DNA of 48,562 bases from Candidatus Zixiibacteriota bacterium. Lineage in GTDB: Bacteria > Zixibacteria > MSB-5A5 > CAIYYT01. The stretch is taken from NCBI GenBank assembly GCA_020853795.1, contig JADYYF010000064.1, positions 1 to 48,562 of the forward strand, given 5' to 3'. The notes beneath the pieces are model-generated. The model had not been told where the DNA came from. It was given only the letters and a program-made list of their open reading frames with translations, and ran no database searches. Below, piece by piece: positions 21,837-31,500 of the stretch (position 1 is the stretch's first letter; each line of letters starts with the position of its first letter). Both the position numbers and the translations under genes were made by a program.

Positions 21837-24800
21837 TCAACTCAATGAATCCACCCATTTCCTGAACTCGTCATCTTGCCCATTATCTTTGGGGTCAAGT
21901 GACCTCAGACCATCCCGTATTTCGTTCTTAATTGATTGATCGGCCGATGAGTTATAGTAATTCTGGATATCGACGAAGTTCCTCGAGAAATCACCCTCGC
22001 TGAGTTTCATCTTCGTAAGTAATCTGAACGCTAACTTGATTGCGTTGACGTCATTAGATTTTACTACCAACTCATCCAGGCAGATATCGGCGAGTTTTTC
22101 CTTTTCCTGCTTGTTGAGTTGATCAACTGCATAGCAGATAAATTCTAGAGCGAACACCTGATACTTGCTGGCACTTGGCAAAGTATCGATCCAATCGAAA
22201 ATCCCTTTCACGATACTGCGCGTATTCTTCTTCGTAAGAAAATCCGCCTTAGTTGCTGCATCATAGCCGATCTTCTGGTTATTTGAATCGGGCAATTTCA
22301 AATGCGTGAGCAGCTGGTCAGCGAACTGATCTATGAGCTCCGGCTTATCAGCGCAGCGCAATCCAATGCAAGCTTCGTAGCATCCCGGCTTCTGCGCCGC
22401 AGAGTACCCAGCTGCTACCGCTAAGAGTTGCGATACTATCTTCTCTCTATCGGGGATCTCGTACTTTAACGCTTTGAAGCGACGGAATGCTTCAGTCGGG
22501 TTAGATGCAAGAATCTTCAGTAGCCACTCGGTTTTCTTCTGATCGGTTAGGCCATCATAGAACACATTGAACATCTCAGGTTCGGCAACGCTTCGCTGCT
22601 CAAGCGGAGACGTGAATGGTCCAGCGTTCAGGAGCACCTGAACGCCGCCGACTTCAGTACCACAGGACCGAATCGCTTCTGGCGTAGCTGATGTACAGAA
22701 TTGCTGGATGAAACTGGCGATTGAGGGTTTCTTGGCTTCCTCAACCATTGCGTGAAGATCGAACAACAAGGCAACAGCCTGGATTCGACGCGGCCAATCC
22801 GCAAACGTGTTGGCGTTAGTGATTATCGAATCTGTGAGTTGAGAAAGGGGTGTGTCCTTGGTTGCAAGAGAACCAAAGGTCGACAGCGCCTTTCGAATGG
22901 CAAAGAATATGACGTTTCTGTCTCTTTCAACTTCTGGTGAAAGCGGGATCGGGGCCTTCAAATTGAGAAGCTCGATGAATTTTGTAACGGACAGAGTGAA
23001 GTGCTTGGCATCAAACAAGCTCTTACTGAAGGAGAGAATCATTTGCCATCGCTCTGGTATCTGCAGCTCTCCGAGTTGTCCCTCTGACTTGGGGAGACCT
23101 GCAAGATCGCGGTCTGAAATTGACTGAATGAATGCCTCGACCAATGGCTTGGAAAAAGCGGCAGACTGCGCTTTGTCGGAGGCCATGAAAAGCCGGAGTG
23201 TTTTGACATCTGAGGCAAATTGGCTAGCAAGCACTTTTTGCACCCTAGCTTGTAGTTGATCGATTAATGTGGGTACTTCCGCAAAGAGTTCGAAAGCCTC
23301 GGCAATGAAGAGGGACTTCGTTTTTCGAAGATTCTCCTCAGGAGCGATAACTTCCAACCTTTGCACCCAGCGCTCTACAACTGACTGCTGAAACTGTGAA
23401 TGATGTGAGAGCATGTTCGCATAGAGGTGTCTAGGCGAAATCGTATCGATGCGCTCTTGAAACTCCGCTGACGTGAGAGTTGAGTGAAATTGGGCGTAAC
23501 AAGATTGGTTTAGCGTTATTTTCCGGTCAGTGAGTATTTGAAGCAATCCGTTCAAAAAGTGCGCTTTCCCTGTGGGGTTGGTTATATTCTCAAAGTGGGT
23601 CTTTATGGCGTAGCTCAAAGCCTCTATATCATTGCCGAGCTGGTCCATCCCTTGCGCTTGCTCCTTGGCCTTGGCGATCTCGTTGTCCTCCAGCATTTCG
23701 AAAAGCCGGTCAATTCCTGGAAACTTCTTTTCCTGGTCTGAACGCCTTAACGCGTAGTATGTCCGAAGATTTGTCATTCGCACTTCGGATTTAACTTCAC
23801 TCACAAACGCAAGAAACTGCTTCGCCGTATTTTCGTCTATTCCAACAGAATTCAGAGATTCTAGCTGATGTTCTTCAAGTGAGGTTGCCTTCAGATTCCT
23901 GAGTTCTGCCATGACATTCGGGTATAGGTGATTCAATAGAAGATAGAGGCAGATTTCTAAGCGATTCTTCTTTGCAAATTCTGGCTCAAAATCTTTGCCC
24001 TCTCCTTCTCGCTCACGAATCAACAGGAAGTTCGATACTAGGATATTGACAAACTGAATAATTTGTCTAGGATTGTCGCGAAACGCTTTGGTTACAAGCC
24101 ACGCGATGCCTTCATCGTTTAAGTCATCGATGCCAGTGGACTTCAAACAGGATCGAGCGTAGGATTCCAATTCGCTGGAAATAAATTCGGGGATCCAGAG
24201 TACTGTATTGAAGAATTTCCGCAAGAATTCATCCGGGTCAAAGGCGCGGCTAGCCATGGCTGAGGTCCCAGCTGAGTTCTTGCCATAAACAGCAGTAATG
24301 TGTGCGCGAATGGCTTTATCGTCGCAGGGGATCAAGAACACAATCCCTTTGTTGGGTAACGTTAGATCCTTCGGTTCGAGAAACGTCTTAATGGTCGTAA
24401 GAGTTTCAAGTGCCTTCTCATGGGTGACTCGATCAAGGTTGTCAAAGATAATGAGCGTACGACTGGACTTGGATGCGACAATTATGCGTGCAAACTCGTC
24501 CTCAAATTCGTGAGGGTCTTGCAGTTTCTCGTTCGAGAACGTAGTTGTCTCGGTTCCTAAAATTTGAGTGAAGAGATTCAATAGCCAAACAATCAAGCCC
24601 CCACCAAAGATTGTGCCGATTGCGCTCGCTACGATGCCGGGTAAGCCCAGTTTCGTACCCACGATTCCGACTGCAGCTAGGACAACAAAAAGAACGATAG
24701 AGACGATAACTAACTGAGCCGTCTTTTCCTTGTTCAGTCGAAGCCGACCTTCATGATTGCGGTTTACACTGTGTTCGAGGCGGTCATTAAGCTGAAAATT

Positions 24801-25142
24801 GGTCTCCAGTGGGTTTCCCGGAGCTGACCTTAGCTGGCGCACTAGCTCTTTCAGAAACGATCTCCGCAGCGAGTCGCCTTCATGCTTCCAAACGTCGAAA
24901 AGGACAACGGGAATCGAACGATTTTTCAGATTGGCGGCAATCATGTTTGCGATAGTGCTTTTTCCTGACCCCCATTTGCCGAACAGACCTATAGTGAAGG
25001 GCGTTGGACAATTCTCCACCACTTGGACTAGGGTTGCAGCAATGTCGCAGTGCCCGAATAGCCCCCGTCCACCGGATTCGACACCTTGGAGAGGTTGGTC
25101 CTTAAGAAGTTGAAACGATTTCTGAGTAGAAGTATCCCGCAT
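21837..25142 (-). CDS. KAP family P-loop NTPase
   Basis: A 1101-residue KAP NTPase. The Walker A motif is FGKWGSGKST (54-63). Two membrane helices are inserted before Walker B (~143-163 and ~166-194: LVIVSIVLFVVLAAVGIVG; GIVASAIGTIFGGGLIVWLL), the hallmark of the family. Walker B is TLIIFDNLDR (229-238), followed by FLIPCDD and a conserved DNPRQIIQFVN sensor region (~350-360). The remaining ~700 residues are helical and repeat-like, perhaps a scaffold or sensor. KAP proteins are membrane-attached NTPases found in defence islands and include plasmid F PifA, which excludes phage T7. It is third in an operon after a LexA-like repressor and a DUF2188 protein, so induction by damage or infection is plausible. 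Confidence 0.88.
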   Translation of the reverse strand: MRDTSTQKSFQLLKDQPLQGVESGGRGLFGHCDIAATLVQVVENCPTPFTIGLFGKWGSGKSTIANMIAANLKNRSIPVVLFDVWKHEGDSLRRSFLKELVRQLRSAPGNPLETNFQLNDRLEHSVNRNHEGRLRLNKEKTAQLVIVSIVLFVVLAAVGIVGTKLGLPGIVASAIGTIFGGGLIVWLLNLFTQILGTETTTFSNEKLQDPHEFEDEFARIIVASKSSRTLIIFDNLDRVTHEKALETLTTIKTFLEPKDLTLPNKGIVFLIPCDDKAIRAHITAVYGKNSAGTSAMASRAFDPDEFLRKFFNTVLWIPEFISSELESYARSCLKSTGIDDLNDEGIAWLVTKAFRDNPRQIIQFVNILVSNFLLIREREGEGKDFEPEFAKKNRLEICLYLLLNHLYPNVMAELRNLKATSLEEHQLESLNSVGIDENTAKQFLAFVSEVKSEVRMTNLRTYYALRRSDQEKKFPGIDRLFEMLEDNEIAKAKEQAQGMDQLGNDIEALSYAIKTHFENITNPTGKAHFLNGLLQILTDRKITLNQSCYAQFHSTLTSAEFQERIDTISPRHLYANMLSHHSQFQQSVVERWVQRLEVIAPEENLRKTKSLFIAEAFELFAEVPTLIDQLQARVQKVLASQFASDVKTLRLFMASDKAQSAAFSKPLVEAFIQSISDRDLAGLPKSEGQLGELQIPERWQMILSFSKSLFDAKHFTLSVTKFIELLNLKAPIPLSPEVERDRNVIFFAIRKALSTFGSLATKDTPLSQLTDSIITNANTFADWPRRIQAVALLFDLHAMVEEAKKPSIASFIQQFCTSATPEAIRSCGTEVGGVQVLLNAGPFTSPLEQRSVAEPEMFNVFYDGLTDQKKTEWLLKILASNPTEAFRRFKALKYEIPDREKIVSQLLAVAAGYSAAQKPGCYEACIGLRCADKPELIDQFADQLLTHLKLPDSNNQKIGYDAATKADFLTKKNTRSIVKGIFDWIDTLPSASKYQVFALEFICYAVDQLNKQEKEKLADICLDELVVKSNDVNAIKLAFRLLTKMKLSEGDFSRNFVDIQNYYNSSADQSIKNEIRDGLRSLDPKDNGQDDEFRKWVDSLS

Positions 25143-25166
25143 ATGTCCTCAAAGTTAATTGATCAA

Positions 25167-25409
25167 TCAGTGCTTCTTATCCTTCGGCGGGTTGGGATCG
25201 TTGGCTGGTGCAACGGTGTCGCTGTCGCGAATCGGACCCGAGGGCTTGTGAATCCGCACTTCTCCACCTCCGCTGTTAGCTGCAAACTGTTTCGCCATTT
25301 TCTCTGCCACTGATTGCGTGTCAGCGGTCGCGCTGGCTCGGTCTGCGCCCTCGCGCTTGACCTTCCATTGGCCAGACGCCTTGTTCTTAGTCACGTGATA
25401 GTTGGACAT
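25167..25409 (-). CDS. DUF2188 protein
   Basis: An 80-residue protein from ATG 25409 (an in-frame ATG 15 bases upstream is nearly as good). It matches DUF2188: YHVTKNKASGQWKVKREGAD, then RAS, then a helix with MAKQFAANSGGGEVRIHK, and the ending GPIRDSDTVAP. DUF2188 proteins are small and widespread, with unknown function. It sits between the LexA-like repressor (11-base gap) and the KAP NTPase (24-base gap) on the same strand, so it is most likely part of the KAP module, perhaps as its regulator or partner. Confidence 0.8.
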   Translation of the reverse strand: MSNYHVTKNKASGQWKVKREGADRASATADTQSVAEKMAKQFAANSGGGEVRIHKPSGPIRDSDTVAPANDPNPPKDKKH

Positions 25410-25420
25410 TGACTTGTGCC

Positions 25421-26056
25421 TCATAGTTTAAGTGTTGAATTATCGATTACCCTTTGCACGACGCCCAGCACTTGGAAATCTTCAGTCAGGATAATGGGCT
25501 TGTGCTTCGGATTTGATGAACGTGGTTTCAAGATGACGGCCTGCGGCTGGCGGTGGAACTCCTTGATCGTGGCCTCGCCGTCGATCAGGGCCACGACAAT
25601 GTCGCCATTGCTGGCGGTCTGCTGTTGCCGAACCAGGACAAGATTCGAGTCGTGGATTCCCGCTTTGTTCATTGAGTCGCCGGTGGCTCGCAGAAGGAAG
25701 TAGCGGTGGGGCCGTTTCGCCAGTTGAACCGACACCGGAATCATTGCATCAATATTCTCCTCAGCCAGAACCGGAGCGCCGCATGGCGCGGAACCGACAA
25801 GGGGGACGTTGACCGTCTGTGTATGTGATTCGGTCTCCCGTAAGTCCTTTAGAAGGCGAATCTGGCCGCGGCCATTGCGGATAATGAACCCTTTGGACTC
25901 GAGTTTTTCGAGGATGTAGGCCGCCGCCCTAGGGGACTGATACTTCAACTGCTTCTGGAGATCTCTGACCGAGGGGGCCTGCCCCCCGTGAACGATTTGG
26001 TTTCTAAGGAACCGGAGAGCCTCCAGCTCCTTGTCTGTCAGGACGTGGGTATCCAT
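25421..26056 (-). CDS. Second LexA-like (S24) repressor
   Basis: A 211-residue LexA-type autorepressor, divergent from the one at 19.1 kb. It has a winged helix (LTDKELEALRFLRNQIVHGG; PSVRDLQKQLKYQSPRAAAY), a cleavage site C92-G93 in SAPCGAPV (Cys-Gly, common in cyanobacterial- and phage-type LexA) and a dyad of S128 in GDSMNKAG with K165 in ATIKEF. It heads the operon with DUF2188 and KAP. Its promoter is a consensus one carrying an 8-base direct repeat between -35 and -10, unlike the GTTC boxes of the other LexA, so the two regulons look separate. Its likely role is to keep the KAP module silent until cleavage. Confidence 0.88.
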   Translation of the reverse strand: MDTHVLTDKELEALRFLRNQIVHGGQAPSVRDLQKQLKYQSPRAAAYILEKLESKGFIIRNGRGQIRLLKDLRETESHTQTVNVPLVGSAPCGAPVLAEENIDAMIPVSVQLAKRPHRYFLLRATGDSMNKAGIHDSNLVLVRQQQTASNGDIVVALIDGEATIKEFHRQPQAVILKPRSSNPKHKPIILTEDFQVLGVVQRVIDNSTLKL

Positions 26057-26068
26057 AATATGCCGGTA

Positions 26069-26097
26069 TTGTATAAGAGCGTATAAGAACTGTCAAG
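26069..26097 (-). promoter_or_regulatory. Promoter and direct-repeat operator of the LexA-like/KAP operon
   Basis: On the minus strand: TTGACA (26092-26097), a 17-base spacer and TACAAT (26069-26074). The spacer and -10 hold TCTTATAC-GC-TCTTATAC (26072-26089), a direct repeat placed to block polymerase. Confidence 0.8.
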
Positions 26098-26129
26098 TAG
26101 AAAAGACCACCTACCCACTCTTTCCGGCT

Positions 26130-27821
26130 TCAACCCTGCAAATGACTTAGGAACGATTCAACTGCGGTGGCAAATTCAGGGTGGGCCGATTTAATAGCTG
26201 GCCAATCGTTCTCACCCAACACCGATAGGAGATGACGCCAATTCTCCGAACTCTGCTTTGTGGTTCCAAGCGCAGATTCTAGAGTGTCTGGGAAAGCGTG
26301 ATGTCTTACTTGGGATTTCTCAATGACAGATACGATCTTCTGCGCATCAGCAGCGGAACATTGGTTGTTCCTATCAGTATCGAATATGACAAAGTAGTCA
26401 ATCCTGAGTGCTTTGCACAACTTGATGTAGTCAGGAATCTGGGTTTTGCTATCGCAGTCAATAACGGATATGCTTCTTGCGTCAAATTCAATCCCCTTCT
26501 TCTCTAGCGCTACGAGAAACACCGCCTGATCATCCTGGCCTTCTGTGAGTAACGCATGACTAGAAAACAATAGTTCTTCGTTACCTTTGCGTTTGATTTT
26601 TTGCTTCATCTTATCGAAGTCAAGATTCTCGCTTGCGCCAACCTGAAATGCATGCGTGCAGATCGACGACTTTGTCAGCCGAATAATAGACTTGTAATCA
26701 TTTATATCTACGAACTCCTCCGAGTGGGTAGCTAAGATGACGGTATTACCGCGGTTGGCGAGCTTCTTCAATGTCCGATGACAGTAGCGGCGAAGATGTG
26801 GATGTAGGTAAATCTCGGGTTCCTCAATGATGTAGATTGCTTGATCTCGGTTTGTCATCTGAGCGAGAGTGCTTAATGCTGCCAGACGAAAAAGGCTTAA
26901 GTACCCCTTTCCTAGCTTAGAAACTTCTATAGGCTGCAACTGAGACGATTCTTTGATCTCCAGTCTAGTGATGGTGTCAAATATCTCGTCATGAGAAGGT
27001 AGTCCGAGACTCAATTTTGTAGCCTTCGGATCGTTTAAGCCCAAATACTGACTGATATTTTGCGCCAAAGCCTCTTCTATTTCGTTCAATTTCGACGTTC
27101 TTAGAACATCTACCAACCGTTCTGCCGCCCGTTTGTAAGCTTCCTTTGAGGATATTGACTTCTCCTGGTCGCCGTCTTTGTACCGGTACATGCTTGCATC
27201 ACTTTGAAAGTCATCTCTGTACAATTGAAATAGTCGACCCAGTGGCCCAAACCCGGATACCTTGAAAAAAGACTCGAGGTGCTCAATGTCTAGGAAGAAG
27301 ATCTGGCCGACTTTCGACAAGTAGGCTTTTGCAGGAATAGGTTTGCGTTGGTTATCAATATCTTCGTCTTCATCGTTTTTTTTCTGCTTGTAGATGTGAT
27401 CACTGTCCATGAGGGGCATTTCAGTCTTGCCCTTTGCGTTGCGACCGAAGCAGTAATGATCAACATGAATTCGCCCCTTTTCCTGTCCTGACGCATACGA
27501 CTTTGCTTCCAAGAAAAAGCCGTCGATGAAGCACTTTTGTTGGTAGACGTTGCGGATTTCTATAGGAGTCGCAAGCGTAAGCTTAATTTGAATTGTCTTT
27601 GACTGGTCTTGATCGTGAAAGTCAGTGACTTGAATATCATAATTATAGAACTTGCCGCTACGGACCCCAATCACTAAAGCAAGGGCATCCAGCACATTGC
27701 TCTTGCCGGCATTATTCGCGCCAATCAAAGCAAACAGACCAGTTTGATCCGCGAATTCTATGGCAATCCCTGGGTCGCCCATGGATCGGAAGTTTGTAAT
27801 TTCGAGTTTCAATATGGCCAT
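26130..27821 (-). CDS. OLD family ATPase-TOPRIM nuclease
   Basis: A 563-residue overcoming-lysogenization-defect protein. The ABC-type ATPase half opens with ILKLEITNFRSMGDPGIAIE and Walker A GANNAGKS (34-41). The signature region (GKGYLSLFRLAALSTLAQM) and Walker B (IYIIEEPEIYLHPHLRR) with a following His switch (ILATHSEEF) are clear. The C-terminal TOPRIM domain shows ALLTEGQDDQAVFL with the metal-binding Glu, then YFVIFDTDRNN with the DxD. OLD proteins are ATP-regulated DNA nickases or nucleases in phage defence. No UvrD-like helicase follows, so it is not a Gabija pair. It is the last gene of the seven-gene operon that begins with AbiEi. Confidence 0.9.
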   Translation of the reverse strand: MAILKLEITNFRSMGDPGIAIEFADQTGLFALIGANNAGKSNVLDALALVIGVRSGKFYNYDIQVTDFHDQDQSKTIQIKLTLATPIEIRNVYQQKCFIDGFFLEAKSYASGQEKGRIHVDHYCFGRNAKGKTEMPLMDSDHIYKQKKNDEDEDIDNQRKPIPAKAYLSKVGQIFFLDIEHLESFFKVSGFGPLGRLFQLYRDDFQSDASMYRYKDGDQEKSISSKEAYKRAAERLVDVLRTSKLNEIEEALAQNISQYLGLNDPKATKLSLGLPSHDEIFDTITRLEIKESSQLQPIEVSKLGKGYLSLFRLAALSTLAQMTNRDQAIYIIEEPEIYLHPHLRRYCHRTLKKLANRGNTVILATHSEEFVDINDYKSIIRLTKSSICTHAFQVGASENLDFDKMKQKIKRKGNEELLFSSHALLTEGQDDQAVFLVALEKKGIEFDARSISVIDCDSKTQIPDYIKLCKALRIDYFVIFDTDRNNQCSAADAQKIVSVIEKSQVRHHAFPDTLESALGTTKQSSENWRHLLSVLGENDWPAIKSAHPEFATAVESFLSHLQG

Positions 27822-27838
27822 AGGAGTTGAATATCACT

Positions 27839-28351
27839 CTATAAATTGACTGGGCCCTGCTGTTCACCTGGATACGGCCCGATTGAAGTGCCTTCGTCTA
27901 TCAGGTCCTGAATGGTGCCCTCTGGCTTCTTGGGCAACGCATACGCGCTATGTAAATACGACAAGGACGTGCCGGTCGCAACGGCGTTTATGTAATGACC
28001 GTCAATGTCCTTGTTCATGGTCAAGCGCCAACTGTGCCCTGACTGATCCGTGAAGTAAAACTTAACTTCTTTGTTGAAATGAAAGTCGGAGGGGTTGTGT
28101 CTGTGGTCGGTGTATTCGAAGACCAAGTAAGTTGTACCTGTCGGCGTGACCTCTCCGATGCGTCCCTGGCTCCAGACAGTAGCGACTATCAACTGGCAAT
28201 TGTAAGCGCTTCGCGTTCTCTGCTGTCGTTCATCCTGCAGAAATGCCGGCGCATTGTCATTCTCATAATATCGATAACGCCCGTGTTGAACAGTCGCCGC
28301 GGCTGAACTGAAGAAAGTGGTATTGCCAAACGGACGAGGGTGATTTGCCAT
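27839..28351 (-). CDS. Hypothetical protein (170 residues) of the defence operon
   Basis: It begins two bases after the stop of the 75-residue gene, with GGAAGGTG as ribosome site, and ends 17 bases before the OLD gene. The sequence is beta-rich with many aromatic and polar residues (GTTYLVFEYTDHRH; EVKFYFTDQSGHSWRLTM) and a His/Asn-rich middle, compatible with a small binding domain. It has no membrane segment and no catalytic motif I recognise. Tight packing between the methylase and OLD genes argues for a role in this operon, for instance as an adaptor or specificity partner of OLD. Confidence 0.6.
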   Translation of the reverse strand: MANHPRPFGNTTFFSSAAATVQHGRYRYYENDNAPAFLQDERQQRTRSAYNCQLIVATVWSQGRIGEVTPTGTTYLVFEYTDHRHNPSDFHFNKEVKFYFTDQSGHSWRLTMNKDIDGHYINAVATGTSLSYLHSAYALPKKPEGTIQDLIDEGTSIGPYPGEQQGPVNL

Positions 28352-28353
28352 GA

Positions 28354-28581
28354 CTACACCTTCCGAGTGCTAGAATCAGGATCAGGCTCGATTGGACTTG
28401 CTGCCCTCCTCCAGCCCGCTCTTATCATGTCAGCGAGAACAATGTATGAGATGTAAGGGCGATTGTGCCTCAATGTCGAGGAATACTTGTAATCGGCAAC
28501 GAAGTCGTCAAAAACGGACCACAATCCGCTCGGGAGGGTACTTCGAGCTTGTTGGAGTTTGGGCGATTCATTCAAACTCAT
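28354..28581 (-). CDS. Small hypothetical protein (75 residues) of the defence operon
   Basis: A short gene with GAAGAAGGG before its ATG, 16 bases after the methylase stop and two bases before the next gene. The centre (GLWSVFDDFVADYKYSSTLR; YISYIVLADMIRAGWRR) is helical and looks like a small globular protein; the ends are charged. No motif recognised. The ribosome site and packing support expression. It may be a regulator of the neighbouring methylase or helicase. Confidence 0.55.
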   Translation of the reverse strand: MSLNESPKLQQARSTLPSGLWSVFDDFVADYKYSSTLRHNRPYISYIVLADMIRAGWRRAASPIEPDPDSSTRKV

Positions 28582-28597
28582 CTGGGATACCCTTCTT

Positions 28598-31500
28598 CTA
28601 TAAAGACGCGTCAGTCTTTAACTCTTCCGGTTTGATTCCGTAAATCGCGAAAATCTGAGTGTCAATCTGTTTACGCAGAGCTGCAACCTCCGGAATCTCG
28701 GCCGATTCGGAACATCGGGACTTTAAGATCAAGTGTTGTAGGTCACGAACCATTTGAGTTACTTTGTCATGGTCCGCTTGTTGGGGCTTTTTTATTGGAA
28801 CAGACTTTAGGAAAGAGATCGGGTACTTTAGTGAGCCTTTAGGAATTCTGGCGGAGTAGAACTTTTTCCTGTGAAACCAGTTAACAAGGGATGAGTTGAG
28901 CACCGCCGTCAAGTATTCGATGGAGATGTTCTTCTTTGGGTATGGTCTGACCGCGTGAACAGCGACTAGAATGCCAAAACCTTCTCTGTCGATACTCGCA
29001 GTTAATTTCTTTGCAACCCCCCTAACGATAATCTTCTCACAACCAAACAATTTCTTCGTCTCTTGGCTCAAAGGAACTGAGTCGACATCCAAGTAAGGAT
29101 TAGTGAATTTCTTCTTAAAGAGATTTATGGGCTTTCCAAAAAGGAAATTGTACGGTTCCACGTGACTATTAGTAACAATGCGAATATAGCCAGGCCGCTC
29201 TCCTTCCCTGATGAACTTGGACATAGCCCAATACTCGAAACCCATTATACCAGTTCTTACATCCGCCAACTCAACCAACTCTTCACAACCCATGAGGAGC
29301 CGCGACAACACCGGGGCTACATCGTCACTTATGTGAATCTCAAATGCATTAGACTTACCACGAGTCAATGAATCTTGCTGGACCTCTGTAAACTTGATTC
29401 TATCGAGAATCGCCAAATCATCTTCACCAAGTAGTGCGATCTTGACGCAGTGCTCCGGCATTGGCAGTGACTTCTGAACCACGGTGACAATCGGTGACAC
29501 AAGTACATTCTCGAAGACTTTCCTGCAATCAGCAAGATCGATTAGCTTCAAGATCGTAGTGTCTGTCTTTAGCAGGTCCCTCAATTTGGAGCCATAATCT
29601 GCGATGACGTATTTATTCGAAGTGATGAAGCAAAGAGTTCCGTTTTGCTTCATAAGGTCTAGCGCTCGTTTGAAGAAGAGGATGTAAATATCAAAAGAAC
29701 CGTGAGCAATCGGGTAAACAGACCTGTATAAAGTTAGCAACTCCTTCATTTCGTGCGAGTTCACATACGGCGGATTGGCTATCACAATGTCAAAACCATC
29801 CTTTTCGTCGAACACTTCCATGAAGTTTAGTTTCCATAGAAAGAACGGACGCACCCCTTTGGGATCGTGTATTGTTTTTAGCAAGTCATTCAAAGCTCCT
29901 TCTTTGGCGAGCTTTCCTGCCCACTGTTCCCAGTGCTTTTCGCGGTCCCCCTTCTTGAGAAGCTCCCTTTCTCGTTCCTTCGCCTTCCGCAAGGTCTTGA
30001 CACGCTGCAACTCCTCATTGACTGCCCGACGCACAAACCAGTCAATGAGATCGTTGATACGACTCCGGAGGGTAGCTTTCGATTTGTCATCGCTTGTCGA
30101 GAAGTACTCCCGCTTCTGCCACCTCAATTGATCTTTCTTTTGTACCTGGTCCTTGTCGTCAAAGAGAGTTTCGTGGCCGTCGCCATTCAAGCCTTCGTAG
30201 AAACGAACTCCTTCGAATTGCTCCAGAAGACTGTTCCCCTGCATTATCTTGTAATCCAAGTTTGGTAGCGGCTCGATATCCTCAAGATCATAATCTACTA
30301 CAAGTGACAGCCACAGTCGTAGCTTTGCAATATCGACCGCGCCGGGATCAATATCGACGCCGTAAATGCAATCTTGAATGGCGGTTTTTTTCATGCGGTA
30401 ATCAGTTAACCTTGGGCGAAGGCTCTGCCGTGCCCGCACGATCTCTTGGAGCATACCGACAAGGAATGCACCGGAACCGCAAGCAGGATCCAGCACTCGA
30501 ATTTCGGCCAGCAACTTGTCAATGCGTTCCCTATTGTCGCGGATATCTGGTGCCAGTTCGTCGACAGACAGCACCGGATTGCGTATAAAGCCGCGAATGG
30601 TCTCATATTCAAGCGCTGATCCGTCGACCAGGTAACTTATGAGACTCTCCTGGCACATGTAGTGAACGATTTCTCGGGGTGTGTAATAAGTGCCATGTCC
30701 CTTTCGAAGATTTTCCGCCAACAAATTCTCGAATACTTTACCGAGCATCTCTGGGTCAACGGCTACTTCGCGCTCGAGAGGCTCGTCCTCTTTAACTGTG
30801 AAGTTGAAGCGATCAAAGACCTCGAGGATATCTCCAAATATGCCGTTCTCGAGATGAATGGTAGTTCTTTCCCAATCATAGTCCGGCTCAAACAGCCCGC
30901 CGTTCAAAAACGGAATCTTGGATTCGAAGTGTTGCGAATAGTTTCGGTCAGCCTGCCGGCTGCGAGGGTTATTTAGCGTGTCGTAGAAAAGGATCTCCAA
31001 GTAGTCATTGTAAAAGTTTTCATTCTTCTCGACACATCGACTGAACAGGGTACGTAAGAAGCCCCTGTCACCATCCCCCCAAGTCTTGCCTTTGGGAACC
31101 CCGAGCCAGCCCTTCTTTTGAAGAAAATAGAGGAATACAATTTGTCCTAGTAGCTTCTTGGCAAAGTTCTCTATATCGAGGTTGTTTCGCGTGGCCACTA
31201 TTACAAAGCCCTTGTTCTTATTCAGGCTAGCCGACAGCTTGTCGAACAGGTTTCGATACTGCTTGAAGAATTCCTTAGTGACAGGGTCAACCGCGAACGC
31301 ATTCTCCAAATCTGTCAGCTTGGGCTCTCCATTGGCAAGAATTGGTAGAAGTCTGCTTTGTGCCGTGTGGCTGTTCTCATTGGCTCCGACAAGGAAAGAG
31401 TACCGCTTCGCTGGTGACAGCTCCTCTACAACCTTGTTCCGGTCAGCATCGTATTTGTAGGCCATTCGGACAAACGAGAAGCGCCAATCTTGATCACCTG

